A stretch of DNA of 64,000 bases from Nectonema munidae (GCA_030549495.1 JAUIRK010000099.1:124001-188000); one strand, 5' to 3'; shown: positions 46,001-57,482, counted from the stretch's first letter. Made by a program: numbers and translations. Notes: generated from the sequence alone by a model not told the origin.

Positions 46001-49000
46001 AAATTGATTTCTTGACATTGCACTTTTAACTAGTCGGTGTTGAACATCTGAAGCTTCTTCCCAAAACATCCTATACGATGGTAGTTGCACAAACCCGCTC
46101 AACATAAGAATTCCTAAAAAAACAAAGAAAAGTTTCTTTTTTAAGAGGCGTCCACACCACAACAACTTCATCGTCAAAAAAAAGTTCGAAAAATGAATGA
46201 TATTCCCTTGCTAGTTTCGGTTTGGCATATTTTCTGTTAAAGAACTTGGAGGTACATGAAAATTTTCCAACTTGCTCCTAAGATCATGTTGGTTTTCATT
46301 GTCGCCTTTTGAAAATACCAATTTGTTATTGCCCTGTGGTAACAAATCTTCAGTCACAACTTTGTTAAAATCAGTCTTTTCATCTTTATAATCAATTGTA
46401 ACGATGTCGTCTTCAAAATCACGAATTAGCTGAATTTCACATTGTGCTAGTAATTGTTTCTTTGATAAATGATCTAATTCAAAATTTAATTCATTCTCTG
46501 AATCTTCATCTGAACAGTTTAAATCATCAAGCGGAGCCATAAAATATCAGCACTAAGCCACTTGTTATTACTTTTGAGAGCATTAATAGCATTATTTAGA
46601 GTAACGCGGCTGGAGTAATTTTTTTTATAAATTTTTTAGTTTTACTTATTGTTGCTTCAAGGCAACGCTTCTTTTTTGCTTATATTATGTTCTAGAAAAT
46701 ATACTTTTCAAAATAATTTTTTACTATAAGGCAACTTTGGAACTATAAGCGACTATTTTTAGTGCAATACAAATATTTTAAAGATTTATTTTGAATAAAG
46801 ACAAATCATTATTTATCTTACATATAATATTTTTTAAAGCACTTACCGAAAGATCACAAGCTTCTGTTGCTGGTAAAGTTAGAATATTTTAAAAAGAATC
46901 ATAACACATAACACTTTACTTTCTTTTAACATATGAATTTTTTTTTCCTATCATAATTTATATATATTTTTTTCTTAGAATCAAATCTGTATTGTAATTA
47001 ATTTTTACATAATTATTTTAACCATAATCTCTCTTTTCGCTGCCTTTTTTTGTTTTTATCATATAGAATTGCCTGCACTCTTCTTCCTTCATGAATGATC
47101 AAAGCCACTCTAAATCTCCAAAGTTCAACACTTACTCCTCAGAAAATATAATCAACAACAATATCATAAAATTTTATATATTCATATATTTATTTGATGT
47201 TTTTGTACTTTTCTTACTCTCATCATGGGTTTTTTTTAATCTATCATCATTTCACTTCAATTAAATTTGATTCACCATTTCTTTTTTTTCTTCATACTGA
47301 AGTATTTTAAAAATTCAAACAATAATTCTCATTGTAGTTGGAAAGATGATAGATTTTTTCCCATTCGAGCTTATAAGCATATGTTTCTGCTCGAAAAATT
47401 TTTCTAATAGACCTAATAAACTTACTTACTTACTTAATAATGCTCGTCTAATGCTGTCAATAAAAGCAGAAAACACACTTTTGCATATTTATAAATTACT
47501 ATTACACAGCCTTAACGTTTTGTAGCGTTAGGAGGAGGGACTAATCCGTTAAAATCTTTTGCGTTTTAAATCATTTTACCATCTAAAAAAGAAAAGAAGG
47601 CAGGAATTATTGGAAGCCGATGTATGGGTAAATTGCATTCCTGCGGGTACGCGCTTAGATGTCAAGGTTGGGAGCAAATGTACGTAAGGTTTTGGGGTGG
47701 GACTAAAATAACTGATGTCTTCATGTTTTGTACTGTCTTGTGCATAATCAAAATAGGCTAATTCATTTATGCAGTTTCCAATGAGAAGCGCAGGTAAATA
47801 CGCGTTCATATCTGAGCAAGTAAATTAGCGATGGCAAGATACGAGAGTTTTTTAGCTATCGGTATCGCCTTCAAGAGAAGAATGTTTTTCGATAACTGGA
47901 GAGATGATAAGGAACATTGCCACGATCAAGAATCGAAGCAGAGCGGTTTTCAAGTGAATACGGATTACGAGTAGGGTGCCACTTCAAACTGCACATTATA
48001 TGCATCTTATATTACTATCATTTCACGGATATTCACTTGCATAAACATTAACATATAGATCTTTTTAGATAATAAGTTATATACTTAGAGAAAACTTGTA
48101 GCGATTGATTGCGTTTTTTACCAAAAACTCCTAAGTTACATTTATATTTCCCTTTAGTATTCAAAAGGACATAACATGTATTATACGTACATATACATGT
48201 AATTATTATGTAGTAAATATAAATATTATGTATATAAAATGCAAAATCAAAAATGTATATATCCAATTTCACTGGATAATAAAAGTGGAAAATATGAAAG
48301 AAAATGCGCCATTTTGAAGCTAACATTTTGACTCGAATTATTTAAAAGTAATAAAAGGGATACTTCAAAAAGATAGTGATGAAAAATTTAATTAAGATTC
48401 TACTCTACAGCTTTCATCACTCGATTAATGAAACAAAGATACCATATTTTGTAAAACACTCTACTAAACGGTTTATAAAATGCAACCAATTAGATTTCGT
48501 TACAAACAACGGTCGCTATGTTTCTCCTGGATATTGTATTAACTTTGATATGTATCAAGTAAAAATATCGGTTTACCCAGAATTTGGACTTAAACCATCT
48601 ACACATTTGAATTTTGGAAAAAGTTTGGAAAATTTTCAAATAATTATCATTTAATATTTTCCATCTAATTATAAAAAACTAAATAATCAAATAAGAGTTA
48701 TATCTATTTTGTGATTTAGAATGTCTAAAGCTTTCCAAGAAAAGTGATACCAAAAAATAACGACTTTTTACAATATTTTTACAACTTCTGATGGAATAAA
48801 TATGTGTCAGTGGTCCGAGAATCGCTCACTAATCCCTATTAGAAATCGTTTGATCGATAAGCAAATCAAAACCAATACAATATAAAAAGAGTTGGTGTAA
48901 CAGAGCGTTGTATTTCCGATATTTACAACAGTGAAATTGGTTGGCTGGATCAAATGAATCTAAATATATCTCAATAACTTGGTAAAATGGCGTTGACGGA

Positions 49001-50124
49001 TATTTACACACTTAAATGACATGACAATAAATCAAATCTGTATTTTATATCACCTGACACCAGGAGATATGATCACTTAGAAGACATCTATCTTGTTGAT
49101 CGTAGCAGTCCAAAACCAAGTAAATCACTTTCATCTTCGCTTTGTAACTTTCGCTTTGTAAAAGATATAATTGGGCGTTGTGCTTATGCTCTTGGAAGTA
49201 AAAAAGTGTGATGCATAGAACGTGTCACAAACGAATGAAATAAATATGTGCCACACATGTCAAGTTGGTACCCATGTAAATAATTAAAATTTTTAAATGT
49301 ATTTCATAATTCTATTATTTTTGACGATTCCCTGTTTTTTATTCAACTTCTTTCCATCGGAAACATGCTAATGACCAACGTAACATATGTGATAGGCCGA
49401 TTTTAAAGAAATAAAAATTATTTTGCCTTTTTTAATAAATGTTAATCATTATTTAACCCAAAGTGTTTTATGTAAAATTTTGTGAAAAATTATTTCCAGG
49501 CTTACTTTTTATTATAATTATATTGTCATTAAAGGACAAGTCTTTCGCTTCGTGTCCTGACAGTAAAGGTTGGTATTTTTGTTTCTAAGAGTGTGAGGAC
49601 CTGTGTCCACACAAGGTGCACAAATTGATGAAACTGTCATTCTTTATGCTTTACTCTCCGATTACGCTCTCAAGATGGATCAAGAATTATCGTGTTGCAC
49701 GTTATCAAACTTCCAAAGATGCGTGTACTTTGGTAATGTGCTCCAATACGACTGGTCACTTTCAAACGCCAACGCATTCAAGTCCAGATGTTTTCGTTAT
49801 TTCATGTCCTCCATCATAAGTCATCCAAAAATGCCTGGATCAATACTTGACTTTCCTTAAGACTGTTTTAAGTCGCGCTGCGTTGTTTTGGCCAGATTTT
49901 ATCTCAGTGCCAAAAATCTTTATCCAAGAGCTGTTCTGTTACTACACAAGTGCTCATCTCGCCCGACTATTTCTAATCTGACTACTTCTGACAACAAGAC
50001 CACTACCCTCTACCTGCAAAAACGCTCTATCTTGCTCCAAACATGTGGCGGGGTAATCATCTCTGCCTCCAAATCAGTTTACCGAAAACAGCTTGTGCTA
50101 AAGTTGTTTGATTCTGAGATATAG
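40076..50124 (+). CDS. SRP68: SRP68-like gene, scattered exons (tentative)
   Basis: SRP68 is a subunit of the signal recognition particle that binds 7SL RNA and SRP72 in the cytosol. Candidate exons, all +: 40076-40240, with AYRWTHYAQVSL and QEWDLATFLITW...KIYTE, fits the family's EAxAY-x-A...FE-x-x-x-W-x-x-AL...IYE-x-L block. 47829-47953, with ARYESFLAIGIAFKRRMF, fits YLHSYLTYIKLSTAIKR. 49603-49819 and 49862-50124, separated by a 42-nt intron, give FKSRCVVLARFYLSAKNLYP and LYLQKRSILLQTCGGVI, fitting FKAYRCFFIAQSYVLVKKW and the later EKCSLQAAAI segment. The first acceptor of the 49.6-kb exon is not settled. Several exons and the SRP72-binding tail are not found. A hAT and a piggyBac relic fill the large intron. 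Similarity is low and judged by recall. Confidence 0.42.
40241..42730. other. AT-rich stretch with no recognised gene
   Basis: Nothing but chance frames, the longest at 41652-41921 (+, 89 codons), which is hydrophobic and Ile/Phe-rich as expected from AT-rich noise. If the SRP68-like call holds, this is intron. Confidence 0.45.
42739..42830. repeat. Dispersed repeat, copy 2
   Basis: Degenerate match to the repeat at about 11617-11745 (shared GAACACATCAC-ATTATTAC and GATTTTATnAAG blocks). It lies directly after a G-run/T-run (about 42665-42705) and just before a hAT end. Confidence 0.5.
42846..44480 (+). mobile_element. hAT transposon relic, sense
   Basis: The left end CAGTGGTTTTCAAACTGG is a hAT terminal repeat. 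On + the transposase is visible in pieces: VPSAPSHTAELKNVFNKVNK and KLLLHSNLRWLSKGK (43605-43790), then 43765-43953, and the dimerisation region 44227-44457 with LKALIRLATTHECEQAFS and TKSRNRLEVSNC. The N-terminal half is largely gone or unreadable, and no right end was found. It belongs to the same ZBED5/SCAND3-like clade as the copies in the LARP7-like introns. Confidence 0.8.
44490..45640. other. AT-rich stretch with no recognised gene
   Basis: No gene is seen. A G-run at about 45230 and a GC-richer patch (about 45340-45395) stand out but match nothing I know. Confidence 0.45.
45650..46545 (-). pseudogene. piggyBac (PGBD2/3-like) transposase relic
   Basis: The minus frames run 46540-46211, an acidic N-terminus with LDDLNCSDEDSENELNF, then 46177-45887 with FLGILMLSGFVQLPSYRMFW and AMSRNQFSLILQDLHFCDNS. 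Downstream, about 45900-45700, comes KIVHVDASMIPYNGKFG and SGYKIWCLNLQGGYLYDF, the first catalytic aspartate block. These are family blocks in correct order, with frame breaks and no C-terminus. It is of a different piggyBac subgroup from the two copies at 2 and 6 kb. Terminal TTAA sites were not identified. Confidence 0.85.
46550..47820. other. AT-rich stretch; one GC-richer patch at 47.58-47.81 kb
   Basis: The patch is open in a 77-codon minus frame (47809-47576), with peptides such as HEDISYFSPTPKPYVHLLP, and in a shorter + frame. Neither is recognised, and it may be an exon on either strand. Confidence 0.3.
47831..47974 (+). CDS. Small ORF, 47 codons; probable exon of the SRP68-like gene
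   Basis: Reads MARYESFLAIGIAFKRRMFF then DNWRDDKEHCHDQESKQSGF. An AAATTAG acceptor precedes it and CAA|GTGAAT at 47953 is a usable donor. It could be a stand-alone short ORF, but the flanking splice signals and location favour an exon. Confidence 0.4.
   Translation: MARYESFLAIGIAFKRRMFFDNWRDDKEHCHDQESKQSGFQVNTDYE
47980..49570. other. AT-rich stretch with no recognised gene
   Basis: It contains 92-codon chance frames on both strands (48326-48048 on -, 48376-48654 on +), rich in Ile/Tyr/Asn. No domain or splice pattern is visible. Confidence 0.45.
49603..50124 (+). CDS. Two-exon coding block, C-terminal part of the SRP68-like protein
   Basis: One frame runs from 49603 to 50124 with a single in-frame TAA. 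Removing a 42-nt GT-AG segment (49820-49861, ending TTTCCTTAAG) keeps the frame and drops the stop. Codons are of the purine-N-pyrimidine type with elevated GC3. The first exon may instead begin at ATG 49675, after a pyrimidine-rich CTCTCAAG acceptor. Product ends KQLVLKLFDSEI. Confidence 0.45.
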
Positions 50125-50385
50125 GCCTTCTCCTTCCTAAATCAAATCACATTGAAAGATGTAATATTTAATGTAGAGTGCAGAATGGTTTTTTTCTCTT
50201 TATGTGCACACACTGGGTAAGAACATTCTTCTATTTCGCAAAAATGATATGCTGCTAGGCTTGTGTATGAGAGGTAGCGCAACCATTCTCTTATATTTGT
50301 GTGTCCCTTTTTCCCAAATACCGCTTTATAATGGTCATCTCTTCTAAAATTGAAGTCATTGCTCCTTCTAATTTATCAATTAGAT

Positions 50386-50781
50386 CCGTCTTTCTCAACC
50401 TATTTTACTCATGGAACACTTCTTTTTTTCTTGGTGAACCCCTTCATTAAAATTGGACATAAAAAATATTTTATTTTAATAATTTTCACTAATAAAATTT
50501 TTGAGGTTAGGATAAAGAAAAAGTTTATATGATTAGAATTCATATTGAAATGAAAGCAAATCTAATGCAACAATTTTTATAATAAAAAAAGACTTTTAAT
50601 GAGAGCCCTGTGGTTGATGCTGCGCAACGAGTTCTTTATATCTGGTTGCATTGAAGTTAATGCTAGTCGTAAAGCGAACTTTTTATAATAAAAACCGGTG
50701 TGAGCTGTTTTTCTTCATGGACCACCGAAATATCATTGTGGACCCCTAAATTATTATATGGACCCCGGTTAAGAAACCCTG
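50386..50781. mobile_element. Non-autonomous hAT element (MITE), 396 bp
   Basis: The left end CCGTCTTTCTCAACC and right end (reversed) CAGGGTTTCTTAACC are hAT-like inverted repeats, flanked by the identical 8-mer AATTAGAT (50378-50385 and 50782-50789). No transposase is inside. The internal GGACCCC/GGAACAC phrases are typical of vertebrate and invertebrate Charlie-like MITEs. Confidence 0.85.
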
Positions 50782-50894
50782 AATTAGATGGTTGTAAGAA
50801 TACAGTATTAAACAAATTAATAAAATGGGGCAAACACTTAGAATTTCTGTTAAACAAATCTTTGAAGGACGATACCTATTGTGAGTCAAGTGCT

Positions 50895-51119
50895 TCACCA
50901 AAGGCACAAGGCAAATAAGTTTTGTACGTACACCCCACGAATGTATCCCTTATGCGTTTCGTCCACAACCACTATTTTTCGCTTCTTATTTTGAAAATAG
51001 ATTTCAATGAGTTCAAATCGAAAATACGTTAAAATTAGGTAGGCCAAGACTGCGGCGTACCACGTCCCTACTCTTTTCAGCATACGCAGTAAACCCCTCT
51101 CTACTAAAAAACCCAGCAA
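50895..51119 (-). CDS. Orphan exon candidate with a membrane segment
   Basis: The minus frame reads LLRMLKRVGTWYAAVLAYLI (hydrophobic stretch continuing LTYFRF), then YFQNKKRKIVVVDETHKGYI. An acceptor GGTTTTTTAG at about 51100 and donors near GTGTAC|GTACAA could delimit an exon. Codon choice looks coding, with purine-first codons in the second half. No family is recognised. Confidence 0.3.
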   Translation of the reverse strand: MLGFLVERGLLRMLKRVGTWYAAVLAYLILTYFRFELIEIYFQNKKRKIVVVDETHKGYIRGVYVQNLFALCLW

Positions 51120-51363
51120 TGGAATTAAGTGTTCTTCATCACATATAGACAGACGTGCTCACAAAATTCAGTTTTGCTTTCGCATTTCCAGAATGTTCTC
51201 TCAAAAATATTCCAAGGAGAAATGTCAAATTTAGAATTTTTATGTAACAATTTAGATGTGGATTTGATTCAACTCACTTTGTAGCTATGCAAGCGCACTT
51301 GATTTACGATCCACGTGTATGTTCACGCGCTTTATCTTTTAATGAAATGTGTTTCTTAACAGA

Positions 51364-51510
51364 CTCGCCGTTTCTTAGGCAGACAATTCACGTAACCTGC
51401 TTCGAATCTTCCAGTGGGAAAAGCATGATTTGTGTAGACTGCAGAGCTTTGCATGATTGGCTTGCCAGATTAAGAATTTTACGATTGACACAAATACCTA
51501 CCTGTAAATC
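51364..51510 (+). CDS. Orphan exon candidate resembling a PH-domain C-terminus
   Basis: After acceptor GTTTCTTAACAG the + frame reads TIHVTCFESSSGKSMICVDC then RALHDWLARLRIL, like the last strands and W-containing helix of a PH domain. Donor ACCT|GTAAAT. The opposite strand is also open with clean sites (GATTTACAG acceptor; AAGCAG|GTTACG donor; VGICVNRKILNLASQ), so the strand is uncertain. Confidence 0.3.
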
Positions 51511-52727
51511 TTCCTTAACTTGATAAAACATTACAAAATGTTAGAAAAATTTATGAAATGCTTGTGTCTGCAAAATATTGGCTTTGAAGAATTCTCTGCT
51601 GGAAGAAGACTTCTTGTTTGAAAAACTTTTTAAAAAATTTGAATTTCCATGAAATTAGCGCTCTTTGTGATAGGATTTTGCATTTGGCCGATAGCACAAT
51701 TCATATATCTCATTGATCTCGCGCAAGCTTTCGCATTAGGCAGGTGTTGCCTGTCCTCTAAAAAGGCGCATACTCGTTTAATTCAGGCCTCACAAAAGGG
51801 GTGCTCTTAGCCAGTTCGCTCTGTTAAGAATGCGGATTATTTATCAATTTGGAAGTCTATGAAAATCTAGGTTTGGAGAAAATCTATTACTAAAGCTTAT
51901 GGGACTCAAAATCACACAAAAATAATTGATGCTACTTACGTGTATCTCCATCAAAAACTTCTCAGTTTCACATCTTTTGGAGCTCATACTTTCAATATCT
52001 GACGATTAAGCATGAAGTTGTTTTTCGAACTAATTGAATGATCAAACAGTTCATATAGTAGGTCATGTGAATACAGTCACCCTGATAGGCAACACTGAGT
52101 AGTCTCGTATGAACTTTCAACACAAAAAAGCCTGGCCATGCTGCACGAACCAGGCGCAACCGATTCTGAGAAAATGGGTCGTCTGAAAAGTGGCCTAATC
52201 TATTGCTTCATGAATAACTTCTCTGTGACTGATTAATTCTTTGAAGGGAAAAAATCAAATAAAAATCTTGAAAAGGAATGAAGAGAAATCAAATGAAAAT
52301 CTTGATCTTTATTCTACCCAACCGAATAAACATTCTTCGCAATCAAAATTGCAATGCAAATACCATAAACTTTATTTGTATAAAAAATACCAAATTAGTG
52401 TCCAGATAATTATGACTGCCAGCGATAGTTTGTTTGCGTGAACAACAGAGTATCTCACCTTCTCTAGTTCTTGAGATGAAGAAGAGATGATATTTAATTT
52501 TATTACATCGCTGGTTTATGAGAGAACACAAGAAACCAAAAGACATATGACGTTGGGTCAGCAGGAAGAAAGGCGGCATCACAGATTCACAGATGATTCC
52601 TTCGAAGCCTACTGATGAGCCTCCACTAAAGCATCTTAGTAGGGAGGGGTGGGTAATTTGGCGCTGCTTGCACTAGAAAATTATTTCGCGGATGCACGCC
52701 CTGGACCCCATTGTCACGTTATAACGC

Positions 52728-53051
52728 TTATTTTCTGTATAAATTTGATTTCTGTCTTAATACCACCGAAAATAAATATAGTGGAGCCTTGATAGGAATA
52801 CTTGATCTCTTATCATCACTTAATTTCAGAGTAAACTTTAGTTTTAGTAGCCGTGCCATTTTTATTGAAGAAAGGAGGCCATCTCTGCAATCTAAAAAGA
52901 AGCTTTTTATTTTCGTTTCTAAAGCGGCGCAAGATGTTTTTGTCGGTAGCCTCTTAACTTTGCCAGAAGCCATTGCATCTCTTGCCTTCACTTCTTCTCT
53001 GAAGCGCTTTCTTTTAACTTCCCCAAAATAACCCTTCCGCTTTTTTGACAT
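52728..53051 (-). CDS. Basic protein, N-terminal exon candidate
   Basis: ATG at 53051 opens MSKKRKGYFGEVKRKRFREE then KARDAMASGKVKRLPTKTSC and IKSFFLDCRDGLL. Purine-first codons (GAA GTG AAG GCA AGA GAT GCA ATG) argue strongly for this strand over the open + frame 52711-53031. The 3' part becomes AT-rich and is probably intron, with an unclear donor. Product unknown; lysine/arginine-rich and possibly nuclear. Confidence 0.4.
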   Translation of the reverse strand: MSKKRKGYFGEVKRKRFREEVKARDAMASGKVKRLPTKTSCAALETKIKSFFLDCRDGLLSSIKMARLLKLKFTLKLSDDKRSSIPIKAPLYLFSVVLRQKSNLYRK

Positions 53052-53463
53052 TGCAACCATAGAGAGAGAAGCTTCGCAAGCGAAAACTGTTGTTGGCAAC
53101 TTGATGGTTTTGAAAAGTATTTAGTTTCTATAGTGATATCATCAGAGAAAGTTATGTTAAAATGGATAGAAGAGGAAAGTTAGCCAGTTAGATAGAGGGA
53201 TGGATAATGATTAGTTGTTGATTAGTTATAGAACAATTTTAAAAGATTTAGTTTAATTGTAAGTAATGGCTAAACTTGATTACCCCATTTTTATTTCGAC
53301 TAAGCTAATATTTGGTATATCAACTAGATGTGGCACAAATTACAATATTTATAGGTGAGTTTATTCCTTAATTATTTCAATATCCCTTTTTCAGTAGGAA
53401 TTTTTCAGGCCGTTTCCTTGAAATGCGTGACTAAATGAATAATTCACATTCCTCTTTTTTCAG

Positions 53464-53518
53464 CACCCAATAAAACGGAATTCGAGAGGAGAAAAGAGCG
53501 ATTTGGAATGGACGGGCG
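53464..53518 (+). CDS. Exon candidate with RKERFG motif
   Basis: Acceptor TTCCTCTTTTTTCAG and donor GGGCG|GTGAGA are both near consensus. The exon reads PNKTEFERRKERFGMDG. The R-x-ERFG repeat is typical of SARNP/Tho1-like mRNA-export factors (KKRKERFG, KRAERFG). One repeat is too little to name the gene. It ends in phase 2 and joins in phase to 57483-57531. Confidence 0.4.
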
Positions 53519-53619
53519 GTGAGAGACACGACTACTTTACTGGCACTCACTCGCAAACGCACGCACTCAACGCACACGGAGATGAGGAGAGGAGATAAGC
53601 GAGCTGCTCTCAAAGCCAT

Positions 53620-56020
53620 TGATTAGTGGATTAACATTTCAATGCACAATCTCTCATCTTCACATTCTTCCCTCTCCCACTTCTCAAATGCCTATCTCTG
53701 ATTCATAAATCATTCTCCTCACCACCGCTCATCCACTCTCCACAGGTAAACTCCATCCTCCTTTTCATTTTAAATCGTGTGGTAGCCCAAGCAGGATCAC
53801 ACTTCATCCAAAGAGTTGTGCACCTTGCCCTCCTCACCTTCCTCTACACCTGGCCCTCGCATACACCAAATGGAGATAGGGGGTCTTGAGATGACGAAAA
53901 TTGGACAAATATTACCAACTCCTAATATCATTCACTTGATTTGGAAGAAACACATTTTTTGTATACTTCCAAATCGAATTTGATAGAAATAATGAACAAT
54001 GAATTTCATAACGATATAACATGCACACTTTTTAGTAAAGTTTTCCCACTTTTGTTACTTTTTATTTGTAAGATTGATTCACAATTTAGTGGAATTTAAG
54101 ATGAAAAAACAACTTCGTAACTGTAAATGTAATTGAACAGTTAAACAATTTTGAAGGAAGTTCTCATATTTCTCTCTTCTATCCATGAAACTTGTGCATT
54201 TCATAAGAAATTGCACGGTAATATTTCTGTAGAAATACACTTAACTTATACTCATAGAAAGAAATACACCTAAGGAACAGCGAAGTTTTGAACCAAGTTT
54301 GCTCCAATTGATACTGCAGGGTAGGGGCCTGCAATGAAATAGGGATTTATTTGCGATCTGCGCGACCCTTTGCGATTCTGTTTCTAGATGGTCCCTTTGA
54401 CGTTTATTTGTCGTTAATTTATCTAAAAATTTTAAGATTAGGGAAATTTAAAAGATAAAGTTTCGCTGCTGTTTGAGTCTCATATGTGAAGCGCACTTTT
54501 ATTTTGGGACTTATCAACATTTTGATTCCGACACTCCATCCAGTGTCTGATGGGAACCAGGGAAGATCTGGAATCATGAAGCTCCCTTTTATTTATTTTC
54601 AAATCAAATTTTCAATTTTGATTTTGAATAGAGAGAAAAGTACGAAATTGATGTGATGAATGCCAAAAGTGTGATTTTAATAAGAAACATTTTGCGTGTA
54701 GTGATGGCTGATTTGTGCAGTTTAATCCAATTTATTTGATCAAGTGCCATGACGCTGTGGAATCTCAGACCATTAAAGTGAGCTTTTCTCAGACCATTTA
54801 AGAGAAATGTCCGCATAAAATAGGAATTCATTGCATCTTAGCATGAAATTAAGACAAATAAAATTCATGAGCGTATCAAATTTCCAAAAATAATTTGGTA
54901 TTGATGCTGCCTGAAAGTTAAAAAAAACCAAACCCCATAACAATTTTCTTGCCGAAATCTTCTTCTCAATAAATTCTCATCTTCGAAAGCCAACTTTTCT
55001 CTTCTTTTTTGTTTAAAAATGCATTTTTCATTTTCCTGGCAGAAACTTTAGCACATTTTTGAAAAATCTTTGTGAGGGAAAAGTACAATTTTAAGAGGTA
55101 ACGATTTCTCCCCAAAATAAAGCATCGAATAAAATGATTGATGCTCAACTCAATTGGCTAAGACTTGTATAAATGCCTTTTTCTTCTAAAATGTCCTTTG
55201 TATAAATCATGGCTGAGATCGAGAAAAGTTAAAGAGCTTTTCATTTAATTAAGACAACATGGCTTAATTTAAACATGAGTAAAAATAAGCTTTTGTGTAG
55301 CACGGAGCCTTTTTCATTTTCCAGAAAAAACGTCTTTTTATAGTATCGTAAAAGCCTAACCCCTTAAGAATGACCCTGGCCATAAACAAAGAAGTGTGGA
55401 TCTTGTGACGAAGTTTGCTTTAAAAGAAAACAAACAGTGAAGTATATGCAGTGACTGGGCTTTTATTACGTTTCAAGATTCGTTTTATCTCGATAGAGGC
55501 CAAGTTGGAAGATCTACTTGATTGCAAAGAGAGGAACAGCGTGTACCCATGCAAGTCATCTTGTTTTAGTGTTTGGAACACACAACGCTCGCGATATCTT
55601 TTCTTCGATAACCTAGAAATTAAACAAATGTGAGCATTTCTTTACTTCTACAAAGGGCATTTTGTCTTTTCGAATATATCTTTTTGTTTCTATGCATAGC
55701 GATGTAGCACTCCCTCTCCATGAACCCTTTTCCCGCTTCCAACTTTTTTCGTTTTATCACATCTGATTGTATAAATGTCTTTCTTTCAAGAAAAATTATC
55801 TTTTGCATCGTGCACATAATTATGGACCAGAAAGTAACTGTTGCAATTTTAAGAATAGCTCATTTTTCACTTTATTATGGGGATAGGGATGTACCTATAG
55901 ATGTGCGCTTTGCATACAGTTTCTTTCATTTGTAAGGTAAATCTTTAAAAGCTCTTCATATCGACTTTAATCAAAAGATGATGGGCAATTTTATGAATAA
56001 CACAAAACGTGCTACCGTTG
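53620..56020. other. Mostly non-coding; short orphan frames
   Basis: A GC-richer patch at 53640-53880 lies just after the RKERFG exon and is CT-rich. Frames at 55451-55633 and 55720-55935 (+) are unremarkable. I see no repeat or domain that can be named. Confidence 0.35.
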
Positions 56021-56083
56021 CATATCTAGCGAATGACCAGAACGGAGTGTGCTCCCCGCAAATTCTCTCATATGGTATGTATA

Positions 56084-56315
56084 TTAGAGCTGTACATGAA
56101 TAAAACGATTCTGTGCATACCCACCCTCCCGCATCTTATAAATGGACACGCAATTCGCAGGAGCATCAATTTCAAAGTTGGAAATGTCGCCGTAACAAAG
56201 CAACCTCCAAATGCGCCCAAAGAGAGCCAAAGCAGAAATGCCAACATCCTCTTCAATCACTTCATTCATAATATTACGAAAAGGATTTGAATCTGTTTTT
56301 CTCATATCTTTCTTG
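56084..56315 (-). CDS. Orphan terminal exon candidate
   Basis: Minus acceptor CTGTATTTTAG is followed by a frame KKDMRKTDSNPFRNIMNEVI, then SALALFGRIWRLLCYGD and DAPANCVSIYKMREGG, with a stop at 56086-56084. Codons follow the coding pattern (GAT GTT GGC ATT TCT GCT). No family recognised. A TATA-like CTATAAAAC on the same strand at about 56605-56597 could be its promoter, but no first exon could be joined in phase. Confidence 0.4.
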
Positions 56316-56583
56316 CTAAAATACAGTATTTTTGTTTTATTGAAGTAAAGTAAAAAGTCAAGGGGTCATTGGCAATAGTTAGCACTAGATCAGCTATGTG
56401 CTCTTCTTGATAAATGTGCAAAAGTGTGAAAAATCTTCAGTTTTTAATTTGAAAATTTGGTTTGTGCCTCAAATATAGAAATGTGAATTCCTTGATATCA
56501 ACATTCGAATTTGTTTTATCCAGAGTGGAAGGCAACGGTGCTGCCGTAAAAATGGTCAAAAATAGAGATTGACCCACATCCGT

Positions 56584-56985
56584 TCACATCAGTGCCCGTT
56601 TTATAGAGGCGGAACGCCCATTTTTGAGCGCGCTCTTACACACTGCACTCGCATGTGTAGAAAATCCAAAAAAGTTCGTTTTATCAAACCGCGCAGTTAG
56701 ATTTTCTTGATGCGCAACTGCCCCACACGCGCATACAAGTGAATATGGAGAACACACAGATTGTCCTTGATTTTTGTAGGGAAACCCAAACCATCCCACA
56801 AAATATTTCGTGAGGATAACCCAATTCCACCTGGCATGTACGGGAGCCGTAGACAGGACGCGTTTGTTCGTTTCTACTACAAAAATGCACATATTAAATA
56901 AAATAATAGGTGGGAAGGGGTGACCACTAAAAGAATGGATTAAGAAGTATGCATAAGACATTGCCTGGAATTGCGAAAAAGACAT
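56584..56985 (-). promoter_or_regulatory. GC-richer island with TATA-like box on -
   Basis: The sequence is GC-richer than its surroundings and open in a 133-codon minus frame with no recognisable domain. The minus strand carries CTATAAAACGGGC (about 56606-56594), so initiation near 56570 is plausible. I favour a promoter/5' region over a coding gene. Confidence 0.3.
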
Positions 56986-57482
56986 AGTAATTGTAAAATT
57001 GCATTGACAGTTGTTTTAACAACTAATTTAACACGAATATAGAGAGGGTGAACTTCAAAATATAAACTTTCTATTAGATCACATAGACAGAATTTCTTTA
57101 AATGTTTCATTTAATGGGAAAGTATGATTAAAGGATTTTCAGAAAATTGAGGGCCATAATTGCATGGAAAATGTGAACGTTGTTTTGAATAGTGACTATT
57201 TCAATATGAATAAAAATACTAAATCCTTTTGAAGATATGGAAATTCTAGTAAGAGCATAAGTAGTGGAATTCTTTGCGAGCAAAATATAGAAAACTAAGA
57301 TTAATTTATTTGCAATAAAATGTATGAATTTGATGTTGATTGTCAGAAAGTGAGTTATGGACGTTTTGAAGAGAGAAGCAAAATGATTAATATTTCAGAT
57401 GAGTGTTTGTTTGCAAGCGCTGCCAGCCTCTCTTTCTGATTAAATGTGAGAGGGAGTGCATGCACTCTTTCTTTCTCTACAG

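Noticed and set aside
56684-56890. 68-codon and 133-codon minus frames as a gene
   Set aside because: Frames overlap in a GC-richer patch, codon bias is weak and no domain is visible; a promoter region is more likely.
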